From contig NZ_JAPFCC010000001.1 in NCBI RefSeq assembly GCF_025562715.2, positions 1,630,501-1,694,500 on the forward strand: a stretch of DNA of 64,000 bases, written 5' to 3'. Numbering within the stretch: position 1 is the stretch's first letter; every line of letters begins with the position of its first letter. The position numbers and the translations under genes were made by a program. The notes below the pieces were generated by a model, which had not been told where the DNA came from, made no database searches, and worked only from the letters and a program-made list of their open reading frames with translations. Below, one piece after another: positions 8,683 through 17,198 of the stretch. Source of the stretch: Endozoicomonas gorgoniicola (GTDB lineage: Bacteria; Pseudomonadota; Gammaproteobacteria; Pseudomonadales; Endozoicomonadaceae).

Positions 8683-9671
8683 AACTCTGTGAAAAGGGCT
8701 TTATCAACATTACCGCCGGTGGCTATCGCTACTACGGTCTGCCCCCTGAACTGAGCCGGGTATTGCATCAGCGCACCCAGCGCGATGGCACCACTCGGTT
8801 CCAGTACCAGTTTCAGTTCTTCAAAAGCGATTTGCACCGCTTCAACGACAAAGTGTTCTGATACCCGTAAGCCCTTAACGCTGGTCTGGCGCACCACTTC
8901 AAAATTCGCTTTACCGGGACTCCGGGCTAACAGGGCGTCACAGTGGCTCAGGTTTTTCCCCGGCGCCCTGCTGAGATGATTAACCAGCAATGACTGGTTC
9001 ATGCCAGCATACCCCTCCGGCTCTACGCCAAAGACCTGTGTGCTGGTATGAAACGGGTCAAACAGCAGGCTGCACCCTGCCACCAGGCTCCCGCCACCGA
9101 CAGGACAGAGCAGGCTCTGGCAGTTAATCTGTTGTTGCTGTAACTGCTGCATCAATTCGACACCAACAGCACTCTGTCCCTTGATGATTTCCGGGTCGTC
9201 AAAGGGGTGCAGTAGTATTGAACCATTCTGGTTGGCAATGTCTTCAGAAAGTTTCTGGGCTGCTTCTTCCCTGGATGGCTCCATCTGCTGACAGAGTACG
9301 ACATTGGCTCCGAGCTTCTTTGCACTGGCGATTTTATTTTCCGGTGCATCCGCAGGCATGACCAGTGTGACTTTTACATTGAGAATCTTGCCCGCAGCGG
9401 CAAGACCTCTGGCGAAATTCCCGGATGAGTAAGCCGTGACGCCCTGCTGCTTCTGCTCCGGCGTTAATAACAACAGGCGATAGATAGCTCCCCTGAATTT
9501 GAAGGCACCGGTTTTTTGCAGTGACTCTGCTTTAACCAGTACGTCGCCATGGATCAGTTTTGACAGTGACTCAGAAACCAGTAACGGCGTCATCCGGGTG
9601 TAGGGCTGTTGCTGCTGGTACACCTCCCTGAGTGTCATGGGGTCGGGCAGGGCTGTTGGTGTAGAGGACAT
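8670..9671 (-). CDS. PLP-dependent threonine/serine dehydratase family protein
   Basis: A fold-type II PLP enzyme of 333 residues, the catalytic-domain length without an ACT regulatory domain. The Schiff-base lysine is Lys58 in KTGAFKFRG; the phosphate-binding glycine loop is PVGGGSLVAG; an SSGN-type loop appears as AYSSGNFARG. Members include catabolic threonine dehydratase, serine racemase and threo-3-hydroxyaspartate dehydratase, and sequence reading alone does not separate these. It probably deaminates L-threonine or L-serine to the 2-oxoacid and ammonia. It is a single gene, convergent with the upstream kinase; the C-terminal codons run into a 14-bp tandem repeat. Confidence 0.85.
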   Translation of the reverse strand: MSSTPTALPDPMTLREVYQQQQPYTRMTPLLVSESLSKLIHGDVLVKAESLQKTGAFKFRGAIYRLLLLTPEQKQQGVTAYSSGNFARGLAAAGKILNVKVTLVMPADAPENKIASAKKLGANVVLCQQMEPSREEAAQKLSEDIANQNGSILLHPFDDPEIIKGQSAVGVELMQQLQQQQINCQSLLCPVGGGSLVAGCSLLFDPFHTSTQVFGVEPEGYAGMNQSLLVNHLSRAPGKNLSHCDALLARSPGKANFEVVRQTSVKGLRVSEHFVVEAVQIAFEELKLVLEPSGAIALGALMQYPAQFRGQTVVAIATGGNVDKALFTELVNK

Positions 9672-9940
9672 GAGACAACCTTTTCAATAAGATCAGTCAA
9701 AGATAGACCCTGATGCAGTAAAGGGTTGCAATATGAATGGAAACAGCGGAGTAGTTTAAATGAATGATTGATCGCAAATGTTAACGAGTGGTATTGTATG
9801 TTTGCGTTCAGTCGGTGTTCTTCGGTGGTTTGAGTTGTACATCTGTATAAGATGACTGTGTAATCTATTGATATTAAAAAAGATAATCAGCCTGAATCAG
9901 AAGGCAATAAATCAGATTCCACCGGAAGGTATAGAAAACA

Positions 9941-10075
9941 ATGAACTGGTTAACAAACCTGAACAAGGATCATTCGCTGCACAAAGTAGCCGATGAGTGT
10001 CTGCAGAGGGTAATGGAAAGTTACTACCTTATTCAGACTGAGCAGAAAGAAGCACGGAATGATAATAAAGACTGA
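9941..10075 (+). CDS. Possible small protein of 44 residues
   Basis: An ATG preceded by GGAAGG at suitable spacing opens a 44-codon frame (MNWLTNLNKDHSLHKVADEC...). It is too short for standard ORF listing. The peptide is hydrophilic, with one Cys, no signal peptide and a charged C-terminus. Support comes from context: a strong rho-independent terminator in the same orientation lies 43 bp after the stop, in an otherwise empty 520-bp gap whose neighbours are both on the opposite strand. The alternative is that the transcript is a small RNA and the frame is incidental. Function is unknown. Confidence 0.45.
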   Translation: MNWLTNLNKDHSLHKVADECLQRVMESYYLIQTEQKEARNDNKD

Positions 10076-10118
10076 TAGCTGTTTGCGTCATAGTCTGTTG
10101 TTCCACCAGTATGAAGAG

Positions 10119-10155
10119 GGCTGCCTGTTGACTCAGGCAGCCTTCTTGTTTTTTT
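10119..10155 (+). terminator. Rho-independent terminator of the small ORF transcript
   Basis: A perfect 9-bp stem, GGCTGCCTG (10119-10127) with CAGGCAGCC (10134-10142), and a 6-base loop are followed by TTCTTGTTTTTTT. The T tract is on the plus strand only, so it terminates a plus-strand transcript, and the only candidate there is the small ORF at 9941-10075. Confidence 0.85.
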
Positions 10156-10194
10156 AGAGGGGGGTATTCAGGCTTTCGAAAAAACAGGCTGGTT

Positions 10195-11565
10195 TCAGAT
10201 AGCCTTAGCCTGATCCACAGCGTTACCAATATAGGTGGCTGGCGTCATGGCTTTCAGTTCTTCCTTCACCGGGGCTGGCAGCTCCAGTCCATCGATAAAG
10301 GTGGCCAGGGTTGTTTTGGTGATACCGTCCTGACCACGAGTCAGAGCCTTCAGTTTCTCGTAAGGCTGTTCAATACCGTAGCGGCGCATAACTGTCTGAA
10401 TCGGCTCGGCCAGTACTTCCCAGGCATTATCCAGGTCAGCGTTCAGTGTCTCGGCATTTACCTGCAGCTTGCTGATGCCTTTCAGGCTGGAGGCGTAGGC
10501 GATCAGGCTGTAGCCCAGACCGGCACCCAGGTTACGCAGAACGGTAGAGTCGGTCAGGTCGCGCTGCCAGCGGGACACTGGCAGTTTGGCGGCCAGGTGC
10601 TGCATGACTGCATTGGCGATGCCCAGGTTGCCTTCGGAGTTTTCGAAGTCAATCGGGTTGACCTTGTGCGGCATGGTGGAGGAGCCCACTTCACCGGCAA
10701 TGGTCTTCTGCTTGAAGTAACCCAGAGAGATATAGCCCCAGACATCACGATCGAAATCGATCAGGATGGTGTTAAAACGGCAGATGGCATCGTACAGTTC
10801 GGCGATGTAATCATGTGGTTCAATCTGGGTGGTGTATGGGTTAAAGGTCAGTCCCAGGCTGGTGACAAACTCTTCTGCATGTTCCTGCCAGTTTACCTCA
10901 GGGTAGGCAGACAGGTGAGCATTGTAGTTTCCTACAGCGCCATTGACTTTGCCCAGCGGGGAGATCGCCTTGATCTGCCGGATCTGACGGCGCAGACGAT
11001 AAGCGACGTTGGCCATCTCTTTGCCCAGTGTCGTTGGAGACGCGGTCTGGCCGTGGGTACGGGACAGCATTGGCTGGCAGGCGTGATCTTGCGCCAGTTT
11101 TTCAATATCAGCTATCAACTCTTCCATGACCGGCAGGACGGCTTCTTGCATCCCCGTTTTCAGCATCAGGCCGTGAGACAGGTTGTTGATGTCTTCAGAG
11201 GTGCAGGCGAAGTGAACAAATTCGCTGATGGCAGCCAGTTCGGCGTTGTCCTGTACCTTTTCCTTGATCAGGTACTCAACGGCTTTTACATCGTGGTTGG
11301 TGGTGCGTTCGATGTCTTTGACACGCCCGGCGTCAGACAGGGAAAAATCGTCGATCAGCTGGTTCAGCGCAGCATCTGCTTCTTCAGACAGAACCGGAAC
11401 TTCGGTGATTTGAGGGTGAGCAGCCAGAGCCTGCAACCACTTTACCTCAACAGTAACGCGGAAGCGGATCAGGCCATACTCGCTGAAAATGGTTCTGAGA
11501 CTTTCGGTTTTAGACCCATAACGACCGTCGATAGGGGATACGGCAGTCAGTGCAGTCAGCTCCAT
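10195..11565 (-). CDS. purB: Adenylosuccinate lyase
   Basis: PurB catalyses two fumarate-releasing steps of purine synthesis: SAICAR to AICAR and adenylosuccinate to AMP. The 456-residue length is typical of the gammaproteobacterial form. The N-terminus MELTALTAVSPIDGRYG and the superfamily signature GSSTMPHKVNPIDFEN, which carries the flexible catalytic-serine loop, are intact, as is the SRTHGQTASPTTLGKE region. In E. coli and relatives purB follows mnmA and hflD in one operon; here it is on the same strand as those genes but 3.7 kb of accessory DNA intervenes, so it must be transcribed from a promoter in or after that insertion. Confidence 0.97.
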   Translation of the reverse strand: MELTALTAVSPIDGRYGSKTESLRTIFSEYGLIRFRVTVEVKWLQALAAHPQITEVPVLSEEADAALNQLIDDFSLSDAGRVKDIERTTNHDVKAVEYLIKEKVQDNAELAAISEFVHFACTSEDINNLSHGLMLKTGMQEAVLPVMEELIADIEKLAQDHACQPMLSRTHGQTASPTTLGKEMANVAYRLRRQIRQIKAISPLGKVNGAVGNYNAHLSAYPEVNWQEHAEEFVTSLGLTFNPYTTQIEPHDYIAELYDAICRFNTILIDFDRDVWGYISLGYFKQKTIAGEVGSSTMPHKVNPIDFENSEGNLGIANAVMQHLAAKLPVSRWQRDLTDSTVLRNLGAGLGYSLIAYASSLKGISKLQVNAETLNADLDNAWEVLAEPIQTVMRRYGIEQPYEKLKALTRGQDGITKTTLATFIDGLELPAPVKEELKAMTPATYIGNAVDQAKAI

Positions 11566-11635
11566 GTTTAAACGCCTTATGATCGCAGAAAGGGCGCATC
11601 ATACCGGAAAAACATCGGTCTTTCAGGTGTGATGA

Positions 11636-11731
11636 ATGAAAAAAGATGGCAAGGAGTATGTTATCGAGTTTAAGGATGCCACCATTGACGGCAAACCAGT
11701 AGCCAGCCAGTACGGCAGCAAAAAAACTTAG
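11636..11731 (+). other. Unassigned 31-codon frame in the purB upstream region
   Basis: ATG at 11636 opens a 31-residue frame (MKKDGKEYVIEFKDATIDGK...) with no clear ribosome binding site. The composition looks protein-like rather than random, and it may be the remnant of a larger gene, because 11732-11835 holds no further continuous frame. The 270 bp between purB and the next gene otherwise show nothing recognisable. Confidence 0.25.
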
Positions 11732-11835
11732 AAGGCAGTGGCTGTATGAAGCGAGGTAAAGGCGTGCTCCAGCCGTTGTTGGAGCTACTGGTGGAGCAGC
11801 CTTTCAAAACCGGTTAAGAACCATTTAATTCGGGA

Positions 11836-12720
11836 CTATCGCTTACTGCCGTCAAGACCTGATGCGCCGTGGGGGTAGAGGCTGTAGGGAGGAGGCGGAA
11901 CGTTTCCCAGCTGATTGGGGTCAGGCAGTCCAGGCCCACGCCAAAGTCCTGGTTCTGGTCTATCCTGTTCCGAGGGTGGAGCACTTGGTTCTGGATGCTG
12001 CTGCATTAATGCTGAAAGACTTTCATCCTCCCCGTTCCTGTTTTCGCCGCCTTCGCTTATTTCTCTGCTCCGGGCTCCGTATTCCTCCTGCAGAAAGGCT
12101 ACAGCCTGTGACCGTTCTGCAGCAGGCGGTTGCTGAGTTTGAACATATTCAGCTTCAGTTGTACGGTTTAAACTAAGCACCAGGTTCGGCCCATCAAAGG
12201 TCAGTTGTTCAATTGCGTAAAAAGAATGACCTGATTCTGATTCTGATTCTGATTCTGACTCTTGCTCTGATACTACCATAGTGATGCGCTCGAGATCATG
12301 GTTCCCAAAAACCCCCAGAGTGATAGTGAAGCTGGAATGATCCTGATGGGACTCGGTTACCTGCACTACTACTCGGGTAGAAGTGTGCAAAAAACCCGGG
12401 AAAGCAACTCTGATCATAGTATGAAACCCACCTGCAATGGCGTGATGCAACCATGCCTGTGTGTTTCTGTCACTTCCTCCCAGATGTATCGCGTGGGTTG
12501 TGAGAGGCATAGACCAATATGAAGTGCTGTTTGAAGCACCTTCGTTACCATTAACCGACATATGGGTTAATCGCACTCTCTCTCCTAGATCATATCGAGT
12601 TGAGTCGGTTAAATCGCTCCGTCTGTCACCGCCTTGCCGGGACTGGCTCTGGTAAAATCTGTAGCAGTAATGGGGTAAAGCGAAAAAAGGTAAAGTGGCA
12701 CAATAGGTCAAACAACACAT
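11836..12720 (-). CDS. Unknown protein with Ser-Glu repeat and Pro-rich tail (possibly a 3' gene fragment)
   Basis: No family was recognised in this 294-residue frame. Visible features: a Cys/aromatic-rich N-terminus (MCCLTYCATLPFF), a beta-rich middle, five Ser-Glu dipeptides from a 6-bp repeat around 12236-12258, and a Pro-rich C-terminus holding PSAP (11974-11988) and PPPPY (11884-11898). These match the short linear motifs used by viral late domains to bind TSG101 and WW-domain ubiquitin ligases. The frame stays open upstream of the ATG to 12787, adding another Cys-rich stretch, and then meets the IS110 element. It may therefore be the 3' part of a gene whose 5' part is the exported Cys-rich frame at 14418-14903. 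Function unknown. Confidence 0.55.
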   Translation of the reverse strand: MCCLTYCATLPFFALPHYCYRFYQSQSRQGGDRRSDLTDSTRYDLGERVRLTHMSVNGNEGASNSTSYWSMPLTTHAIHLGGSDRNTQAWLHHAIAGGFHTMIRVAFPGFLHTSTRVVVQVTESHQDHSSFTITLGVFGNHDLERITMVVSEQESESESESESGHSFYAIEQLTFDGPNLVLSLNRTTEAEYVQTQQPPAAERSQAVAFLQEEYGARSREISEGGENRNGEDESLSALMQQHPEPSAPPSEQDRPEPGLWRGPGLPDPNQLGNVPPPPYSLYPHGASGLDGSKR

Positions 12721-12804
12721 CCACTTGTGACAGTCATTATCCCAATTGCACTCTTCAAACAGGTCTTCTGAGTAACTCCTTCGGGACTAGTTATTTGCAT
12801 AGAG

Positions 12805-14166
12805 TCAAGATGGTGAGGCTGTTTCAATTTCGACCAGTTTGTAACCCATGTCTTCAGCGCGCTTTCTCATGTTTTTAATGACTCGGTCACGGTATTGCTC
12901 CTCGTAGTAATCCTGACCTCTATCTACGTACTCTGAGCCGTTTTTCAGCATGCTGTAAATCAGCCGGGCAAGTTTATGTGCAGTCGCTGTAATCGCTTTT
13001 GGTGCCCCCAGCTTACTTCTCATTCGACGATAATAGGCTCCCAGCGCACTTTTCGAACTCACCAGAGTCAGTGCAGCCATACGCAGAGCAGAAGCGGCCC
13101 GGTTAGGGATTCTTTTGGTCTTGCTGCTCAACACTTTGCCTCCTGATATCTTGTTTCCCGGGCTCAGTCCCAGCCAGGAACAAAAGTGCTTCACTGTCGG
13201 CCAGCGACTCATGTCTGTACCAATTTCAGAAACTACCTTCAGGGCGGTATTTTCCTCTATTCCCTCAATCGATGTCAGATCTACCCCTGTCACCCGGTAA
13301 AGGTGAGTTCTTACATCAAAAGCAGGGGCGCTGGCTGATTTGCGTTTTGCAGGCAGAGAGATACTCTCGGACTTATCATCAAACTGGTTCAACTGGTCTT
13401 CCAATGCCTTGTCACAAGCTTCAATTTGCTTTTCGTAAAAATCATAAAGCTCAACAGACTGCTTTAAGGCAAATAGGTGTTCCACCCGGTAATGCCCATG
13501 CAGTGACTTAGCAATGACTTTCTCTGATTTTTTACAATGAGAGTCCCGGTGTTTGGCCAGTACCTCTGGGTCACGCTCTCCCGCGAGAATGGAGAGAATG
13601 ATACCCATCCCCGTTTTGCCAGTGATATCCGCAACGACATTGTCCAACAACAGGTTCATTTGCCGTAAAGCTTTCTGCATGTGCTGTATGTGCGACGCCC
13701 GGTAACGGATCAGGGTTTCACGCTGACGCATATAGGCACGCAAGGCACACACCTGATCTTCAGGGCGAAAAGCTCCCTCAAGCAGGCCATGAGTATGCAG
13801 TTGTTGTAACCACTGACAGTCCTGCACATCACTTTTACGACCAGGGACGTTTTTAACATGACGAGCATTCACCAGTTTGACGTCAAGGCCGTGCTCTTCA
13901 AGCATTTCGAAAGCGGGAATCCAATAGATTCCGGTAGACTCCATGACCACGGTCGTAATTCCGATTTTCACGAGCCATTGAGTCATCATTTCGAGATCAG
14001 AGGTAAAGCAGGCAAAAGACCGAACCGACTGTTCATCGAGCTCTTTAGGGACAGCAACAAAGTGGAACTCTGAACCAATATCAATGCCTGCAGCATAGAG
14101 GTTCACGGTTTTTAGATGGCCAGATATCCGCTTTTGAACTTTAGCCGGATTTGGGTTGTGTTTCAT
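12805..14166 (-). CDS. IS110-family transposase/recombinase
   Basis: The 453-residue protein has the N-terminal RuvC-like DEDD domain: Asp29 in GIDIGSEFH, Glu76 in VVMESTGIYW, and Asp113/Asp116 in GRKSDVQDCQWL. A central helical linker is followed by the C-terminal Tnp_20 domain with SWLGLSPGNKISGGK near residue 330, which in characterised relatives carries the catalytic serine. IS110 recombinases move a circular intermediate using an element-encoded RNA that pairs with target and donor (established for IS621). The frame and both active-site halves look intact, so the element may be active. Confidence 0.93.
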   Translation of the reverse strand: MKHNPNPAKVQKRISGHLKTVNLYAAGIDIGSEFHFVAVPKELDEQSVRSFACFTSDLEMMTQWLVKIGITTVVMESTGIYWIPAFEMLEEHGLDVKLVNARHVKNVPGRKSDVQDCQWLQQLHTHGLLEGAFRPEDQVCALRAYMRQRETLIRYRASHIQHMQKALRQMNLLLDNVVADITGKTGMGIILSILAGERDPEVLAKHRDSHCKKSEKVIAKSLHGHYRVEHLFALKQSVELYDFYEKQIEACDKALEDQLNQFDDKSESISLPAKRKSASAPAFDVRTHLYRVTGVDLTSIEGIEENTALKVVSEIGTDMSRWPTVKHFCSWLGLSPGNKISGGKVLSSKTKRIPNRAASALRMAALTLVSSKSALGAYYRRMRSKLGAPKAITATAHKLARLIYSMLKNGSEYVDRGQDYYEEQYRDRVIKNMRKRAEDMGYKLVEIETASPS

Positions 14167-14400
14167 GACTGCGTTCCTACACTACTGAACGAAGGCATAT
14201 CCGGGTATGGGGCTGTCGATCATATGCAGTCTTCTGAACGAGATCGCCAGGCGTCATCAGTGATGCGGTCGCCAGCCTCCCGACCACGCTAAACTTCGGG
14301 CAAGAGCACCAGTGTGCGTTCGGTCTCTGGCTCGGATATGCCTCCTTCCTTATCGTAGGACGAAGAATTGAGGTTGGCAGCTAAGAGTTACTCTGGGTTG
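14167..14400 (-). ncRNA. Probable IS110 bridge-RNA region
   Basis: This noncoding stretch lies directly upstream of the transposase start, in transposase orientation. Its edges carry a perfect 10-bp inverted repeat, GGCATATCCG (14194-14203) with CGGATATGCC (14333-14342), that could close a 130-nt loop containing further GC-rich stems. In IS621 a bridge RNA of about 177 nt comes from the corresponding end. Position and structure support the call; the guide loops have not been assigned. Confidence 0.5.
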
Positions 14401-14417
14401 TGTGCCCGCCGGGCGGG

Positions 14418-14903
14418 CTAGTCCGCTAAACTGTGGCAAAGGCTGTAACTGCAGCTATAACAGTCATAGGTATTCACCCTCAGGGTATGTCTTGTAGTGG
14501 TGAGGAAAAGTCCACCTGACCGGCCAGGTTGGGAAAACAGCCAAAAAGGCGTAGTATCGGGGGACGGAAAATCAGCATTAGCTGACTGTAGGTCCATTGT
14601 TGAGTTTGTTTGAACCGACTGGTATTCGCAGGGGCAAAAACTATGACCACAAAAGCGACAAAAGGCAAGGTTGACATTGGCGCAAAGCCCGCCTGCATCG
14701 GGACCGGAATGATTAAGAATACCTGAGTGAGAGTCTGCCATGGTATTTCGGATAGAGCCGCTGAATACCTTCGATTCGCTGCCTTTAAGTTTTAGCGTCC
14801 AGGAAAAAAACGCCTCATTGTCTGAATAGCTGCTGTTTGACAGGAAGGTTAGCACCAATAGCATCAGTAATAGCTTTAAACGGACGACATTTGCTTTCGG
14901 CAC
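14418..14903 (-). CDS. Exported Cys-rich protein, possibly the IS110-truncated 5' part of a gene
   Basis: A 161-residue frame with a clear signal peptide (MPKANVVRLKLLLMLLVLTF, probable cleavage after SSYS). The mature part has Cys-rich clusters (CRFCGHSFCPCEYQ, CYSCSYSLCH) that could bind metal or form disulfides. The stop at 14418-14420 falls at the presumed edge of the IS110 element, and on the other side of the element a same-strand frame stays open without a start and is also Cys-rich. This suggests one interrupted gene, although joining both flanks at the shared ACTAG leaves an in-frame TAG. No family recognised. Confidence 0.5.
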   Translation of the reverse strand: MPKANVVRLKLLLMLLVLTFLSNSSYSDNEAFFSWTLKLKGSESKVFSGSIRNTMADSHSGILNHSGPDAGGLCANVNLAFCRFCGHSFCPCEYQSVQTNSTMDLQSANADFPSPDTTPFWLFSQPGRSGGLFLTTTRHTLRVNTYDCYSCSYSLCHSLAD

Positions 14904-15184
14904 TTGTAAGACCTCTTATGAACTCTGGCCACTTTGTTAAAACTAAATTCAGGTCGGTAAATATAGCTTAAGTTTACTGATATGCTTCGAAGTTTGGTTA
15001 CAGATTAAAAAATGCAGAAAAAGCTCTCAACCGGCCTCTGAAAAAGGTCGGGGGCAACACCACAAGATATTTCCGAAACTACGGACTGCCAAACTCTTAA
15101 TTTGCTGAGAGACCGTACGATTGAGCTTGAGTATGTCGAGTCCATTTCGCGAAGCAAGGGTTAAAAAGATGTATGAAAAAAAGA

Positions 15185-15310
15185 CCAGGAGCCTGTCGGA
15201 CTTAAGCGTCCGTTGTGAGGATTGCAACCGCACGACGGCATGGATGCCGGAGCTAGGGCAACGCAGGAGCAGTTGCCGGTAGGACAGCCTTGAGTCCGAC
15301 AGGCTCCTGG
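15185..15310. mobile_element. MITE-like element with 22-bp inverted repeats
   Basis: A 126-bp element with terminal inverted repeats 15185-15206 (begins CCAGGAGCCTGTCGG) and 15289-15310, matching at 21 of 22 positions. The interior is GC-rich, forms secondary stems and has no coding frame. A solo copy of the end lies at 5556-5575. The element sits between the accessory block and hflD. The rest of 14904-15324 shows no gene. Confidence 0.75.
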
Positions 15311-15324
15311 GAAACAGTCGATTT

Positions 15325-15936
15325 TCAGAGTTGCTTCAGACCGGCCAGCAATTTTTTGCGGTTCAGCAGCAGGTGCCAGCGGCTACCGCCGGTCTGTCGC
15401 CACAGAATGGCGGAACGAATACCCGCCAGAAGCAGCGCCCTGATTTTTTCGGCATTGCTTTTGATTTGCAGGTGGCGTAGATCACCAGAAACCTGTACAC
15501 GGGTTCTGAATGTGCTGATGGTATCCAGATAGATGCCTGCAAGGCCGGCGATTACATTTTCATGCAGCAGTCCGAAGTGGGAGACCTGATCTCCGGCGCG
15601 GGAGAGGCGCTGGCTGATTTCCTGCAGCATATTGCCGTTACGACTGAGTTTACGCTCAAGGTGGATCAGGGTGAGGGCATAGCGAACGGTATCCCCCTGA
15701 ATCGCATCACTTTGGCGCTCCAGTACGCTTTTAAGGGTTTGTCGTCCCAGTGCCAGTGAGCCATAGCCCTGATAGATGTCTTCTACTGAATCCGGGTTGG
15801 TCACAAATACGCTGTGGATAGAGGGAGTCATGTCCTCATCCGTCAGCTGACCTGTCCGTGCCAGGCGTTCTACTAACGCGGCTGCCTGAAAAATGCCGGC
15901 CAGCGCCGCGGCCTGTTCCTTTGCTGTGTATTGCAC
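15325..15936 (-). CDS. hflD: High frequency lysogenization protein HflD homolog
   Basis: HflD is a small all-helical peripheral membrane protein; in E. coli it binds phage lambda CII and is encoded between mnmA and purB. The 203 residues show the family pattern: an N-terminal AALAGIFQAAALVERLA helix, the VFVTNPDSVEDIY segment and a basic C-terminus. The start is GTG at 15936; no ATG lies upstream in frame. It is read from the same strand as mnmA, whose stop is 74 bp upstream, so the two are probably co-transcribed. The 3' end is immediately followed by the MITE. Confidence 0.9.
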   Translation of the reverse strand: MQYTAKEQAAALAGIFQAAALVERLARTGQLTDEDMTPSIHSVFVTNPDSVEDIYQGYGSLALGRQTLKSVLERQSDAIQGDTVRYALTLIHLERKLSRNGNMLQEISQRLSRAGDQVSHFGLLHENVIAGLAGIYLDTISTFRTRVQVSGDLRHLQIKSNAEKIRALLLAGIRSAILWRQTGGSRWHLLLNRKKLLAGLKQL

Positions 15937-16010
15937 CAGTAATTCTCTGTTCCGTTCAGCGGGTCTGCAGGGTGGATTATTTCAGTTCGGGAGGCTGCAG
16001 ACCCATGACC

Positions 16011-17132
16011 TTATGCGGCTTTGGCGTCAGCAGCAGTCTTGTGGCGTCCGTCAATAACGCCACCACCCAAACAGATATCACCGTTGTAGAATACCACGGA
16101 CTGACCCGGTGTGACTGCTCTTTGTGCCTTATCAAACACCACCAGATAGCGGCCATCTTCCATTTTAGAGAGTGTGCAGGCCTGATCCTGCTGGCGGTAA
16201 CGCACCTTGGCGGTCAGCCTGGAAGGCATTTCGGGTGCCTGCCCGGCAATCCAGAATATATCACTGGCGGTCAGAGCTTCGGAAAACAGCAGTGGGTTGT
16301 CATTCCCCTGGCCGACGATCAGTACATTTCTGTCGAGATCTTTTTCAACCACATACCACGGTGATTCACCAGCCCCTTTCAGACCGCCAATGCCCAGACC
16401 CTGACGCTGGCCAATGGTGTGGTACATCAGTCCGGAATGCTGACCAATGGTGTCGCCTGCTTCGGTGATAATATCGCCTGGTTGTGCGGGCAGGTACTGC
16501 TTCAGGAAGTCCCGGAAGCGGCGCTCGCCAATAAAGCAGATGCCGGTGCTGTCTTTTTTGTTGTGGGTGATCAGGCCGTGTTCTTCAGCGAGACGACGTA
16601 CTTCCGGCTTTTCCAGTTCACCCACCGGGAACAGCGTGCGTGCCAGTTGTTCAGAGCCAACCTGATGCAGGAAGTAACTCTGGTCCTTGTTGTTGTCGAG
16701 ACCTTTTTTCAGAACCGCCCGGCCATCGACGATGCCACCCCGGGCGTAATGTCCCATGGCGATAAAATCGGCATCCAGATGCCGGGCGTAATCCAGGAAC
16801 GCCTTGAACTTGATTTCCTTGTTGCACAGAATGTCCGGGTTAGGAGTGCGGCCATTGCGGTACTCGTTGAGGAAGTGTTCGAATACGTTATCCCAGTACT
16901 CTGCTGCAAAGTTTGCTTTGTGCAACTTGATGCCCAGCTTGTCGCAAACGGCCTGTGCGTCCGCCAGGTCTTCCATGGCGGTACAGTATTCCGTACCGTC
17001 ATCTTCTTCCCAGTTTTTCATAAACAGACCCTCTACCTGGTAGCCCTGCTGTTTAAGCAGAAGCGCTGAGACAGAAGAATCTACACCGCCGGACATGCCG
17101 ACAATGACTTTGGTATCGGAAGGTTGTTTCAT
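16011..17132 (-). CDS. mnmA: tRNA-specific 2-thiouridylase MnmA
   Basis: MnmA installs the 2-thio group on U34 of tRNAs for Lys, Glu and Gln, using ATP to adenylate the uridine and persulfide sulfur delivered by the Tus relay. The PP-loop is GMSGGVDSSVSALLL near the N-terminus, and the conserved cysteines lie in the YCTAMEDLADAQAVC and STGICFIGERRF regions. I chose the ATG at 17132 (373 residues); the frame opens earlier at a TTG (17177), but the extra 15 residues do not resemble the family. The context mnmA-hflD matches the gammaproteobacterial operon. Confidence 0.96.
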   Translation of the reverse strand: MKQPSDTKVIVGMSGGVDSSVSALLLKQQGYQVEGLFMKNWEEDDGTEYCTAMEDLADAQAVCDKLGIKLHKANFAAEYWDNVFEHFLNEYRNGRTPNPDILCNKEIKFKAFLDYARHLDADFIAMGHYARGGIVDGRAVLKKGLDNNKDQSYFLHQVGSEQLARTLFPVGELEKPEVRRLAEEHGLITHNKKDSTGICFIGERRFRDFLKQYLPAQPGDIITEAGDTIGQHSGLMYHTIGQRQGLGIGGLKGAGESPWYVVEKDLDRNVLIVGQGNDNPLLFSEALTASDIFWIAGQAPEMPSRLTAKVRYRQQDQACTLSKMEDGRYLVVFDKAQRAVTPGQSVVFYNGDICLGGGVIDGRHKTAADAKAA

Positions 17133-17198
17133 AGAATCATGTAGTTTGAAATAACAGGCAGCTATTCTACCCACCAAAGCTTGTCACTTCTATAGGAC

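Larger units (their letters stand above)
12787..14416 (-). mobile_element. IS110-family element (ends approximate)
   Basis: The element comprises one DEDD transposase gene (12805-14166) and about 250 bp of noncoding DNA on its 5' side, with very little on its 3' side. That is the IS110-subgroup layout, where the long noncoding end encodes the guide (bridge) RNA. IS110 elements lack terminal inverted repeats and target duplications, so the ends cannot be fixed by inspection. ACTAG occurs at both suspected junctions (12785-12789 and 14416-14420) and could hold the CT core, but this is a guess. Confidence 0.7.

Noticed and set aside
10597..11571. Plus-strand frame of 324 codons opposite purB
   Set aside because: Antisense shadow of a secure adenylosuccinate lyase gene.
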